A stretch of 64,000 nt of DNA from an uncultured Gammaproteobacteria bacterium (GTDB lineage Bacteria; Pseudomonadota; Gammaproteobacteria; HK1), in contig OY282353.1 in NCBI GenBank assembly GCA_958295465.1, positions 2,037,001 through 2,101,000 of the forward strand, read 5' to 3'. The stretch's first letter is position 1, and every line of letters begins with the position of its first letter. The notes under the pieces were generated by a model. The model saw nothing but the letters and a program-made list of their open reading frames with translations, ran no database searches and was not told the DNA's origin. Position numbers and translations under genes: made by a program. Shown one piece after another: positions 26,429-34,619 of this stretch.

Positions 26429-26775
26429 CACTCGATATGGTCCGCCTCCTCGTAGTCTTGCCGGTACCGGCGCCGCGACGTGCGGGGGCGCTTCAGATAC
26501 GGCGGGTCGCTGTAGATGAGCTCAGTGCCCTCGAACGCATACCCGGCCACGAACCGGTGCGCGCACCCGTGAACGAGCTCCACCGGATAATCGCACTCGA
26601 ACCCCGCCAGCGCCCGCGCATCGCGGTCGATGCCGACGTTGCGCAGCGCCGGCGGCTTGCGCCTTATAATGGCGCCCCGCCGAGATGCGTCTCGATGCAG
26701 GTGGCGTGCGGCGGCCTCATCGCGATGAGGGGCTGACACAGCCCCGATGTCGCCTTCGACCCGAAGTAGCCCACT
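26429..26775 (-). pseudogene. Dam-like DNA adenine methylase remnant, frameshifted and 3'-truncated
   Basis: On the minus strand, GYFGSKATSGLCQPLIAM then IETHLGG is followed, after a one-base loss at about 26671-26680, by GAIIRRKPPALRNVGIDRDA, FECDYPVELVHGCAHRF and GTELIYSDPPYLKRP (the N6-adenine DPPY motif). It ends at about HIEWL, abutting the tRNA-Arg 3' end. The start and C-terminal third are missing. It resembles phage or mobile-element Dam-type methylases. Confidence 0.75.
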
Positions 26776-26963
26776 CGCGCAGCCCCACCGCCTGGAGAGG
26801 AGCCGCACCCTGACGACACGACGCTATGTATCGAATACGTGCTCCTGGCCCTGATGACGCCCGAGATCATCTTCCCGGCGCATCCGGCTCACGTCCCGGA
26901 TGCAGAATGAAATGTCCCTGGCAGATCTCCGGCGCTCGCTCCCCGCGCCGCAAGCACCCCGGT

Positions 26964-27254
26964 ATGATGACCGGCGCCAACCCGATCGCTGGTCCCGGCT
27001 TTGCATTCTCCAGATCCGGCCGAGGTGTCTTCCGCAGATGGTTGGTGCATCTGGGCGCGGGCGTCGGAGTGCCGGTGCTCATGGCAATGCTGCTGGCCCT
27101 GCTGCTGGTGGGCGTGATCTACGACGTCGGACCCTTCGCCAAAAGGACGGTGGTGGGGACGGAGGAGGCCCTGTCCCGGACGTCTCCGCTGCCAGAGGGA
27201 GAGGCGCGCCCGCGGCGGGGCAAGAGCACGAGGTCCGGGGCCGGCGGGGAGTGA
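26964..27254 (+). CDS. Small single-span membrane protein, uncertain
   Basis: A 96-codon frame from ATG 26964 encodes one strong hydrophobic segment, VPVLMAMLLALLLVGVIYDV at about residues 33-52. A basic N-terminal side (FRRWLVHL) and a polar, Arg/Gly-rich tail follow. No family is recognised. The membrane segment makes it more credible than a shadow frame, but it lies in a decaying region with no clear Shine-Dalgarno. Confidence 0.35.
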   Translation: MMTGANPIAGPGFAFSRSGRGVFRRWLVHLGAGVGVPVLMAMLLALLLVGVIYDVGPFAKRTVVGTEEALSRTSPLPEGEARPRRGKSTRSGAGGE

Positions 27255-27466
27255 GGCCCGCGGACGAACCACGAAGCGGAGCCGCAAACGGGGAAGCAGT
27301 TGCTTGCGGCAACGTCTCCGGCTGCCGGAATCCGGGAGGCAGCGGTGTCCCGGATACTGGCGGACTCGACGGAATGAGTATTCATGACTTGAGCCCCGCC
27401 TGCTCGTTTCGTTTCTGAAAAGGCTTCCCGCCGGCGGTCCCCCGCCCCGACCGCCCGGCCGTCGGC

Positions 27467-28492
27467 TCAGGCGTGGATCTCGATGACGTCGCCGTCGCTC
27501 ACCGGGTGGTCGCGCCCTACCTGCTGGCCGCTGAACCGGCCGTTCCGCCCCCAGAGCTTCGCGTACCTGAGCGAGCGCGCGATGTCCTTGTGGATGAGGC
27601 GCGCCACGTCGTGGACGGTGCCGCCCGCGCGCACCGTGAACGGGGTGCCCATGTCCGGCGGCCGGCCGGGGGCCTTGGTGTACACGCGGGCGATCGCGAG
27701 CCGCTGGAACAGGAAGGATCCGATCGCGTCGAGTCCGGCGCCGGTCTCGGCCGACGCCGCGATGCCCGGAAAGGCGAAACCGCCGAGCTCCCCGAACGCC
27801 GCGGCCTCGCCCTCGGGGTCGTCGAGGAGATCGGATTTCGCGGTGATCACCAGCGTGGGCAGGCGGACGGCGAAGGGATCGTAGTCCGCGGCCTCGGGGT
27901 CGGGCGGTGCGAGCGCCGCGTCCCAGTCCGCGAGCAGCGACACCCGCTTCTCCCCGAGGAGGTCGAGGACGTCGGCGGTGCGCTCCAGGCAGGCGGGGTC
28001 CGGGAGATCGACGACGAGCAGCGCCGCGCCGGCGGGCTGGAGCGCGTTCACGATCCACGGCACCGGATGGTCGCGGACGATCGGCGGCAGGTCCACGAGC
28101 TGGAAGTGGATGTCCTCGTAGGGCAGCATCGCGGGCTGCGGGAACCGGGTGGTGAAGGGGTAGGGGCCGGCCTCGGCGTGGGCGCCGGTGAGCCGGGAGA
28201 CGAGGGCGGACTTCCCGGAGTTCGGTGGCCCCAGCACCGCGACCTGCGCTGCGCCCTCGGGCCGGATGACCAGCGCCGGGCCACTGCGCGCGCCGCCCTT
28301 CTTCGGCCCCGCCAGCTCCTCGGTGAGCTGCTTGATGCGGGTCTTGATGTCGCCCTGGAGATGGTCGGTGCCCTTGTGCTTGGGGATCGTGCGCAGCATC
28401 TCGCGCAGGCATTCGAGGCGCTCCTTCGGCTCGCGCGCGCTCCGGAACGCGGCCTCGGCGGACTTGTACTCGGGGGAGAGGTTGGCCGGCAC
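27467..28492 (-). CDS. DRG/Obg-type GTPase with TGS domain
   Basis: The 341-residue protein has an N-terminal helical region (about 1-75, with IPKHKGTDHLQGDIKTRIKQL). A G domain follows with G1 GPPNSGKSALVSRL, G3 LVDLPP and an NKxD-like TAKSDLL. A C-terminal TGS domain (about 270-341) ends GRDHPVSDGDVIEIHA. The order, and the KH-rich N-terminal helix, match Drg/Rbg GTPases, which in archaea and eukaryotes act on translation. Bacterial homologs are little studied. The G3 Gly is replaced (DLPP instead of DxPG), which may affect hydrolysis. It stands alone, with short featureless spacers each side (27255-27466; 28493-28837). Confidence 0.85.
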   Translation of the reverse strand: MPANLSPEYKSAEAAFRSAREPKERLECLREMLRTIPKHKGTDHLQGDIKTRIKQLTEELAGPKKGGARSGPALVIRPEGAAQVAVLGPPNSGKSALVSRLTGAHAEAGPYPFTTRFPQPAMLPYEDIHFQLVDLPPIVRDHPVPWIVNALQPAGAALLVVDLPDPACLERTADVLDLLGEKRVSLLADWDAALAPPDPEAADYDPFAVRLPTLVITAKSDLLDDPEGEAAAFGELGGFAFPGIAASAETGAGLDAIGSFLFQRLAIARVYTKAPGRPPDMGTPFTVRAGGTVHDVARLIHKDIARSLRYAKLWGRNGRFSGQQVGRDHPVSDGDVIEIHA

Positions 28493-28837
28493 TTCGGAGC
28501 GCCCTCTACCGTGGACCGGGGCGTGCGCCGATGACGGTTGGAGAAAGGTGGACCGTCATGGCGCGGGCCTCGCCGGAGCGCCCGGAGTTCGCCGAGACGC
28601 TCGACGGTCTCGACGACCGGGCATGACGACGGCCGGAGGCGGAAATGTCGATCACTGCGCAGTCCTCGCAGGGGAAGGATGCCATGGACAATGGATCATT
28701 GATCCGCGAAGCGCGGCGGGAGGCAAGCCTTTGGCGTCGGGGGTGTCGCAGGGCGGTTTCATTGCACCGCCGCACCGGTGGCCCTGGATCTGCACACTGA
28801 CCGCTCTCCCGCGCCGCCGCACCGCCCCCATCCGAGG

Positions 28838-29046
28838 TCAGGCGCTCGACAGCACGTCCAGCCCTTCGGCCCGTCCGGCGGCGCCGAGAGACTGATCCAG
28901 CGTGGCCGAGGGTAGCTGCATTCGCACCGCCAATTCGAGGTACGCCGCATCGTAGCCGGAGAGCCGATGCTCGCGTGCGAATCCAAGCGCGGCGCCCCAT
29001 GCGCGGGTCGTGGAAACGGGATCGATTTCGAGGGGCAACGCATCGA
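28838..29046 (-). pseudogene. VapC-type PIN domain, C-terminal remnant
   Basis: The minus strand reads LDALPLEIDPVSTTRAWGAA, then LSGYDAAYLELAVRMQLPSATLD ending AEGLDVLSS. This is the C-terminal half of a VapC PIN-domain RNase, with the conserved Tyr-Asp-Ala motif and ATLD. The upstream part (NHRGRIAPHL) continues in another frame behind a stop, so the toxin is broken. No VapB partner is seen. Confidence 0.65.
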
Positions 29047-29172
29047 GGTTCGCGCAAATGCGGGGCTATTCGTCCGCGGTGATTCGCCCACGACGCGGGA
29101 TATCTCCTTGCGATGACATCTTCTCGCCTTTTTCCAGCGAGGGGACGTCGATGGCTTTTCAGAAGGTTGTCC

Positions 29173-29745
29173 ATGCGCAAGATTCACAGCACCCTGCGGT
29201 TGTTCTTCGAGGCCGGGCTGTCGATTCGAGCCATCGCCCGTACCCTGCGGGTCTCGCCGGCGGTCCCCGCGAAAGGGGGGATGGGCGATGACATCCGCCG
29301 CGCCGAGGTGGCGGGGCTGAGCTGACCGTTGCCCGAGGAGCTTGACGAGCGGGCGCTCGAAGCACGGCTGTTCCCTGGCGCCGGCGTGCCGGCGCCGGCC
29401 CGGCGTGCGATGCCGCAGTGGGTACACGTTCACGCCGAGTTGCGGCGCAAGGGGGTCACCACCCTGTCGCTGCTGTGTCAGGAGGACAAGGGCGAGCATC
29501 CCGAGGGGCTTCGGTACAGCCAGTTCTGCGAGCGCTACCGCGCCTTGCGCCAAGGCGTCGATGGGGTCATGCGCCACACCCACCGCGCCGGCGAGAAGCT
29601 GTGTGTCGGCTACGCCGGGCACACGGCGCCCATCGTGGACCGAGAGAGCGGCGCGAGGCGCAGGTGTTCGTCGCGGTGCTCGGGGCGTCGAGCTACATCC
29701 CCGCGTACGCGGGGACCACCTGGGCGCAGACAGCGCCGTGTCACA
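29173..29745 (+). pseudogene. IS21-family IstA transposase remnant
   Basis: From MRKIHSTLRLFFEAGLS and IRAIARTLRVSP the sequence follows IstA. A TGA at 29323-29325 replaces the Trp of GLSWPLPEE, and homology resumes with PLPEELDERALEARLFPG, WVHVHAELRRKGVT and HRAGEKLCVGYAGHTAPIVD. It then shifts frame near 29650 to AQVFVAVLGASSY. The core catalytic region beyond is lost at about 29745, where another transposase fragment begins on the other strand. IstB is absent. Confidence 0.8.
29696..29719. repeat. Single type I-E CRISPR-repeat-like palindrome
   Basis: CATCCCCGCGTACGCGGGGACCAC contains the perfect 16-bp palindrome CCCCGCGTACGCGGGG (29699-29714). The layout resembles known type I-E repeats. 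There is one copy only, with no spacers or cas genes, inside the IstA remnant, where it replaces normal IstA sequence. It could be chance or a recombined repeat. Confidence 0.3.
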
Positions 29746-29754
29746 GGGTGGCGC

Positions 29755-29990
29755 TCGATGCCGTACAACCGCCTCAGATTCGCCCTGACCACCTCGTCGG
29801 TCCTCGCATCGCGGTCGAATTGCAGCGGTGACGGATACTGCAGCCCGAACATCGCCAACCCCGACATCAGGTACTCGGCCAGGCACAGCCCTCGGCTCGA
29901 CACCGGGTCGTCCATCTCCTCGAAGCAGGCGCGCACCTCGCGCAACAGGCCCGGTGCGCTCAATCCCTTCTTCAACAGCCGCTTGGCCAT
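29755..29990 (-). pseudogene. Transposase N-terminal fragment (non-IS21 family)
   Basis: MAKRLLKKGLSAPGLLREVR, CFEEMDDPVSSRGLCLAEYL and MFGLQYPSPLQFDRDAR with RANLRRLYGIE match the N-terminus of a group of proteobacterial transposases I associate with ISNCY-type elements (pattern MDDP...DCLMSGLAMFGLKYPSLLQFD). It breaks off at the junction with the istA remnant, so the catalytic region is gone. Confidence 0.5.
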
Positions 29991-29999
29991 GACAATTCA

Positions 30000-30200
30000 C
30001 CCGTCGCTGACGAATAGCATCTATCATTCTGATATTGCTATAAAAATCTACTAATTTTTTTCTTCCTGCCTCCTTGATACCCGGCTTTTCCCAAAAAATT
30101 CCAGCTAGCGGGAATTGCTGCGAGGCATTGACGGCAAAATCCCATTATAATTACTCTGTAATCACTGATTTTCGAGGAATCCGACGTTGAAGGTGAAACT
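30000..30200. other. AT-rich spacer
   Basis: A stretch with runs of A and T (for example around 30045-30065 and 30095-30170), clearly lower in G+C than the rest of the window. It probably includes the outer end of the adjoining transposase element. No gene seen. Confidence 0.4.
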
Positions 30201-30202
30201 GG

Positions 30203-30433
30203 TTATTGCGGATACGCTTCAGAGCATGTTCGCCTTCGAGTGATACTTGAGTGACGACGCCGCCGGCCTCCAGCCTTTGCGTCGGCAAGAGTTTCCGCGG
30301 CAGGTGCAGGCCAATCATTCGACTCGAATGCTTGCATGAGCATCTCCCGAGCCTTGAATGAATCGTCTGCTTCGGCTTTCGAAGGAAAGCCTTCGACTAC
30401 GATGCGGACAACCAACGGATTCCTCGATGACAC
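30203..30433 (-). CDS. Small hypothetical protein
   Basis: A 76-codon frame starts MSSRNPLVVRIVVEGFPSK then AEADDSFKAREMLMQAFESN. The first 45 residues are well balanced in composition; the tail is Arg-rich and may be out of frame. It begins 15 bp after the stop of an AbrB-like fragment on the same strand, so it may be the damaged second gene of a small pair. No family recognised. Confidence 0.35.
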   Translation of the reverse strand: MSSRNPLVVRIVVEGFPSKAEADDSFKAREMLMQAFESNDWPAPAAETLADAKAGGRRRRHSSITRRRTCSEAYPQ

Positions 30434-30450
30434 GACCAGCGACCTCCCGG

Positions 30451-30640
30451 TTATGTTGTCAAACTCGAAACGCTCCGCGAACGCAACGCGGCCCGCATCC
30501 GCTCGTCGTCCACCTTCCGGCCGCCGATATGTTCCGCCAGAAATCCCTTGAGCGGCTTCAAGGTGCTTCGCATCGGGATGATCCGCACCCCGCGCCGATC
30601 GTCGACGTCGAAAGCCAGCCGGTCACCGGAATCGGCGGCT
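30451..30640 (-). pseudogene. AbrB/MazE-like antitoxin C-terminal fragment
   Basis: The minus-strand frame from about 30640 reads GDRLAFDVDDRRGVRIIPM, then LKPLKGFLAEHIGGRKVDDE and RMRAALRSRS before the stop at 30451. The G-D-R-L-x-F-x-V-D pattern is that of a swapped-hairpin AbrB domain end, followed by a typical antitoxin tail. The first strand of the domain and a start are missing, and upstream sequence in frame is unlike it. Confidence 0.45.
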
Positions 30641-30862
30641 ATCGTCTCCCGGCGATACGCTGCTCCGGCGCGTAGCGGCGACGGGGCGCCGCGCTCCCGC
30701 CATGCTGGCGCAAGAGCAATCATCCGGGCCGCTACGCGGACTTTCACCCGACTCCCTCTCGGGATCCCGACCCATACGGCGCAAGCACAATCATCCGGCG
30801 GGCCGTTGCGCGGACCATGCGCGGAGACGGAAGTCCACCTCGACCCACATCGACATGAGGCC

Positions 30863-32299
30863 ATGAACGCCATGCGTGACAACCTGCCGTCCGACCCTGG
30901 CATCGTCTTCGCCCCGGCTCGCGATCTGGTGCGCCGGATCGTCGAGCGCGAGCTCAGCGCCGAAGAGCTCATGACCCGGTTCCTCGCACGTATCGAGGAG
31001 GTGAATCCCACCGTCAACGCGATCGTCACCCTGCTTCCCGAGGCCGCTCTGGAGGGCGCGCGGGCAGCGGACGCGGCTCTTGCCCGAGGCGAGCCGCCGG
31101 GGCCGCTCCACGGGCTGCCGATCGCGGTCAAGGATCTCACCCTGACCCGCGGCATCCGCACCACGTTCGGGTCGCCCATCTATCGAGACCTCGTTCCCGA
31201 GGAGGACGAGCTCTACGTCGAACGCCTCAAGGCGGCCGGCGCGATCATCATCGGCAAGACCAACACCCCGGAATTCGGGGCCGGATCCCAGACCTTCAAC
31301 CGGGTGTTCGGCGCAACCAGGAACCCCTACGCGACCGGGCGCACCTGCGGGGGAAGCAGCGGGGGCGCCGCGGTCGCGGTGGCCTGCGGGATGCTGCCGC
31401 TGGCGGACGGGACGGACATGGGCGGATCGCTCCGCAACCCCGCCTCCTGGTGCAACGTGGTGGGCTTCCGCACTTCGCCCGGGAGGGTCCCGGTGTGGCC
31501 GCGCGAGATGCTCTACAACCCGCTCGGGGTGGCCGGTCCCATCGCCCGGCACGTGGCCGACGCGGCATTGCTCCTCTCCGCGATGGCCGGCCCCGACCGG
31601 CGGGCGCCGCTCTCCATCGAGACGCCGGGGAGCCGGTTCCGCGACACGCTCGATCGCGACTTCGAGGGAACGCGTATCGCGTGGAGTCCGACTCTGGGCG
31701 GCTACCCGGTGGAGCGGGCGGTGCTGGACGTCTGCGCGACGGCAGTGGCGCGCTTCGGCGAGATCGGTTGCACGGTCGACGAGGCGGTGCCCGACTTCCG
31801 CGACGCCGACGAGATCTTCCGGGCCCTGCGGGCATTCTCCTTCGCCATGTCCCACGAGGGGCACATCCGGGATCACCGCGAGGCGTTGAAGGACACCGTC
31901 ATCCGGGACACGGAGAAGGGTCTCTCCCTTGGTGGCATGGACGTCGTGCACGCCGAGGTGAAGCGGGCTGCGTTGCTCGATCGAGTGGTCGAATTCTTCG
32001 ACCGCTTCGACTACCTCGTCTGCCCGACCACCCAGGTGCCGCCGTTCTCCGTCGACACCGAGTGGGTGCGGGAGATCGATGGCGTGAAGCTCGACACCTA
32101 TTTCGACTGGATGGCATCGTGTTACGTGATCACGGTGACCGGCTGCCCGTCGATCTCGGTACCGGCCGGCTTCACCCCGGACGGACTGCCGATCGGAATC
32201 CAGATCGTCGCCCCGCCGAAGTGCGACTTCGAGGCCCTGCAGCTCGCCCACGCCTACGAGGGCGTTGCGGACTTCGCGGCCCGCCGCCCGCCGCTCTGA
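30863..32299 (+). CDS. Amidase-signature family hydrolase
   Basis: The 478-residue enzyme has Lys90 in HGLPIAVKDL, the serines of CGGSSGGAAVAVACG (cis-Ser166) and nucleophile Ser189 in LADGTDMGGSLRNPAS. The GTDMGGS variant and FRTSPGRVPVWP fit aryl/acyl amidases rather than GatA. It should cleave a carboxamide. ATG 30863 is used; MRDN at 30872 is possible. It is flanked left by the fragment-rich region and right by a convergent ABC ATPase gene. Confidence 0.9.
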   Translation: MNAMRDNLPSDPGIVFAPARDLVRRIVERELSAEELMTRFLARIEEVNPTVNAIVTLLPEAALEGARAADAALARGEPPGPLHGLPIAVKDLTLTRGIRTTFGSPIYRDLVPEEDELYVERLKAAGAIIIGKTNTPEFGAGSQTFNRVFGATRNPYATGRTCGGSSGGAAVAVACGMLPLADGTDMGGSLRNPASWCNVVGFRTSPGRVPVWPREMLYNPLGVAGPIARHVADAALLLSAMAGPDRRAPLSIETPGSRFRDTLDRDFEGTRIAWSPTLGGYPVERAVLDVCATAVARFGEIGCTVDEAVPDFRDADEIFRALRAFSFAMSHEGHIRDHREALKDTVIRDTEKGLSLGGMDVVHAEVKRAALLDRVVEFFDRFDYLVCPTTQVPPFSVDTEWVREIDGVKLDTYFDWMASCYVITVTGCPSISVPAGFTPDGLPIGIQIVAPPKCDFEALQLAHAYEGVADFAARRPPL

Positions 32300-32501
32300 T
32301 GCCGCGAGACGCTCCCGGGATCGGGGTGCGGAGTCCTGCCACGGCGATGACGGGTGCCATCCACCCGCCCCCTGAGCCACTCCTGCGGCCGGGGTGTGGC
32401 CCCGCATTGCGATTGAAGCGGCCCGCGCGTCAATCGAGAAACACCGCTGCCTCCGCCGGTTCCGATGGGGCGTCGGGCGGATGGCGGAGCAGTGGCTTGC
32501 G

Positions 32502-33593
32502 TCAATCCAGCAACAGTACCGCCGCCTCCGCCGGCCAGCAGATCGTCTCGCGGTCCCCCATCTCGTAGGACCGGTCCGAGGCGCTGCGGTGCTGCTCGAC
32601 GTGGACGAGGACCCCCCCGCCGACCTCGAAGACGTCGGTCTCGAGCGAGCCGAGGAACTCGGTGGCGACGTAGCTCCCCTCGACCTGGTTGGCCATGCCG
32701 GCACGGACCCCGGCGTGCACGAGGTCCGCGCGCACCGAGAAATGCGCGCGCCGCCCGATCTCGATCGGCCGGTCGTCGTCGTGGTGGGCGCGCACGTAGA
32801 ACAGGTGCCCGTCGTCGGACTCGACGAAGACGATGGAGCCGCTGCGCGACTGGATGGTGCCTTCGAAGACGTTGTTGTTGCCGATGAAGTCGGCGACGAA
32901 GCGGGTGCGCGGGGCCTCGTAGATCTCGCGCGAGGTGCCGGTCTGCTGGATGATCGCGTCGCTCATCACGATCACCTTGTCGGCCATCGACATCGCTTCC
33001 TGCTGGGAGTGGGTCACCATGACGAAGGTGATGCCGAGCTCGCGTTGAATCTTCTTGAGCTCGACCATCATCTGTTGGCGCAGGCTGTAGTCGAGGGCGC
33101 CGAGCGGCTCGTCGAGGAGCAGCACCGTGGGCTTGCTGATCAGGGCACGGGCCAGCGCAACGCGCTGCTGCTGGCCTCCGCTCAGGTCCCGCGGGTAGCG
33201 GTCGGCGAGCTCGTCGAGGCTGACCATCTGCAGCATCTCGCCCACCTGCCGGTCGCGCTCGCCGCGTTCGATCCCCTTGACCTTGAGGCTGAACTCGACG
33301 TTCTGGTGGACGGTGCGGTGGGGGAAGAGCGCGAAGCTCTGGAACATCATGGAGGTGTCGCGTTGTGAGGGCGCCAGATCGGTGACGTCCTGGCCGGCGA
33401 TGTAGATCTTTCCCTCGGTGACCTCTTCGAGGCCGCCGATCATCCGCAGCGTCGTGGTCTTGCCGCAGCCGCTCGGGCCGAGCATGGCGACGAACTCGCC
33501 GTGCGCGATCTCCGCGTTGAAGTCGATGACCGCGCGCACGCCGCCCTCGAAGGTCTTGTCGACGTTGACCAGGACGACGTCGAAATCAGGCAC
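32502..33593 (-). CDS. PotA-type ABC transporter ATP-binding protein (orphan)
   Basis: The 363-residue protein has Walker [12 protein letters not shown], a Q-loop in [14 protein letters not shown], the signature [16 protein letters not shown], Walker [13 protein letters not shown] and the H-loop [11 protein letters not shown]-terminal TOBE-like region follows ([14 protein letters not shown] onward). It resembles polyamine/iron-type PotA/FbpC ATPases. The start was set at GTG 33593, with GGAGGAG eight bases upstream. No permease or binding protein adjoins it: an amidase converges from the left and an unrelated membrane-protein gene lies 19 bp upstream, so partners must be elsewhere or lost. 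Confidence 0.85.
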   Translation of the reverse strand: MPDFDVVLVNVDKTFEGGVRAVIDFNAEIAHGEFVAMLGPSGCGKTTTLRMIGGLEEVTEGKIYIAGQDVTDLAPSQRDTSMMFQSFALFPHRTVHQNVEFSLKVKGIERGERDRQVGEMLQMVSLDELADRYPRDLSGGQQQRVALARALISKPTVLLLDEPLGALDYSLRQQMMVELKKIQRELGITFVMVTHSQQEAMSMADKVIVMSDAIIQQTGTSREIYEAPRTRFVADFIGNNNVFEGTIQSRSGSIVFVESDDGHLFYVRAHHDDDRPIEIGRRAHFSVRADLVHAGVRAGMANQVEGSYVATEFLGSLETDVFEVGGGVLVHVEQHRSASDRSYEMGDRETICWPAEAAVLLLD

Positions 33594-33612
33594 CGTCCGG
33601 CTCCTCCACCTG

Positions 33613-34296
33613 CTAGAAGCGTTCATACACTTCAGGATGGAATATACGAACGGATCTGACTTCAGACATTGGAATCACGATCCGAAAATCTTCGTAGCGA
33701 AAATCTGGAATTATAATTTTTCCGTTGAGACATTTGCGAATAGCGGAAATATAATCGGTGGTGAGCACCAAGTCGTGAGTGTCTTTATCACGATAACCGC
33801 TTTTCATGGGGATGAGCGCGATATCGGATTCACCGAACGCCGCGATTTTTCTTCCAAGAGCAAAGCCAATGTACGATTTCCCATTCTTCAAGGAGAGCTC
33901 GACCAGCTTCTGTCGATCGAGAGATTCCGAAATGACCAACTCGATGAGTGCACCGCTTTCCGTCGCTGCTCGTCGCTCTGCCTTTCCTTTTCCGTAGAAC
34001 AAGTTGGCTACATATGGAAACATGAATCCCAGGAGGACACTCAGAGCCACCGTACCGGAATAGTCGAACGGTACGTAAGATTTCCATAACGTACCGATCT
34101 GGGGAAAGCTGCCGTTCAGGAAGACAACCATCAGACGGGCGATGACGACCAAGACACTGCCCGCAATGGCAGACTGAAAGAAGAGGTGGTAGCCCGACTT
34201 GCGCAGGACGCCGTAGCGCGTGTAGTTCAATCCCGTCAGGAACAGATATCCTCCGAGAACAGGGACAAGAAATAATCCAAGACCCACGGAGGACAC
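33613..34296 (-). CDS. Membrane protein with cytoplasmic domain, third gene of flotillin cluster
   Basis: The 227-residue protein has three hydrophobic spans (about residues 5-25, 41-63 and 80-103: LFLVPVLGGYLFLTGL, IAGSVLVVIARLMVVFL, VALSVLLGFMFPYVANLFYG). A ~120-residue soluble domain follows, with LVELSLKNGKSYIGFALG, a beta-rich, Sm-like pattern, and DLVLTTDYISAI. G+C is lower than in the housekeeping genes. It starts 12 bp after the small gene upstream and follows the flotillin-like gene on the same strand. I do not recognise the family; a membrane role with the flotillin-like protein is inferred. Confidence 0.65.
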   Translation of the reverse strand: MSSVGLGLFLVPVLGGYLFLTGLNYTRYGVLRKSGYHLFFQSAIAGSVLVVIARLMVVFLNGSFPQIGTLWKSYVPFDYSGTVALSVLLGFMFPYVANLFYGKGKAERRAATESGALIELVISESLDRQKLVELSLKNGKSYIGFALGRKIAAFGESDIALIPMKSGYRDKDTHDLVLTTDYISAIRKCLNGKIIIPDFRYEDFRIVIPMSEVRSVRIFHPEVYERF

Positions 34297-34308
34297 CTGT
34301 CGAGACGA

Positions 34309-34572
34309 TTAACCCCTGGTCTTCCCATGGTCGGTTTCCGAAGATTTTCCGGAAGAAGTCTCCGCCATGGAAATCCGTTCCATTTTGTCGAGCACCCTCT
34401 GCGCCTCCTTACTGCGTAGCAATTCCTCCGCATCGACGTACAGTCTGCCACCGGTAGTCACGTGTACTTTGGGCCTCTTGGCAGCCGTGACTCCGAAGCT
34501 CTTCCTCAACATCCCTCGAACACCGGTAGTCATGTGTATTTTGGACCTCTTGGCAGATGGTGTCTTCGGCAT
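34309..34572 (-). CDS. Small protein with duplicated basic motif
   Basis: The 87-residue product from ATG 34572 (GAGGAG upstream) contains two copies of one motif, AKRSKIHMTTGVRGML and AKRPKVHVTTGGRLYV, about 22 residues apart. A helical segment follows, VDAEELLRSKEAQRVLDKME, with a polar Ser/Lys-rich tail. The duplicated lysine/threonine motif may bind a nucleic acid or partner protein. It lies between the flotillin-like gene (48 bp) and the membrane-protein gene (12 bp). Family unknown. Confidence 0.6.
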   Translation of the reverse strand: MPKTPSAKRSKIHMTTGVRGMLRKSFGVTAAKRPKVHVTTGGRLYVDAEELLRSKEAQRVLDKMERISMAETSSGKSSETDHGKTRG

Positions 34573-34619
34573 CGTGTCGCTCCTCTGGTAGTCCGTTGGC
34601 TGTCTACCTCCGTCCGCCC

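Noticed and set aside
26182..26808. 208-codon minus-strand frame as an intact gene
   Set aside because: It reads through both tRNAs; only the part from 26429 resembles a methylase and that is frameshifted.
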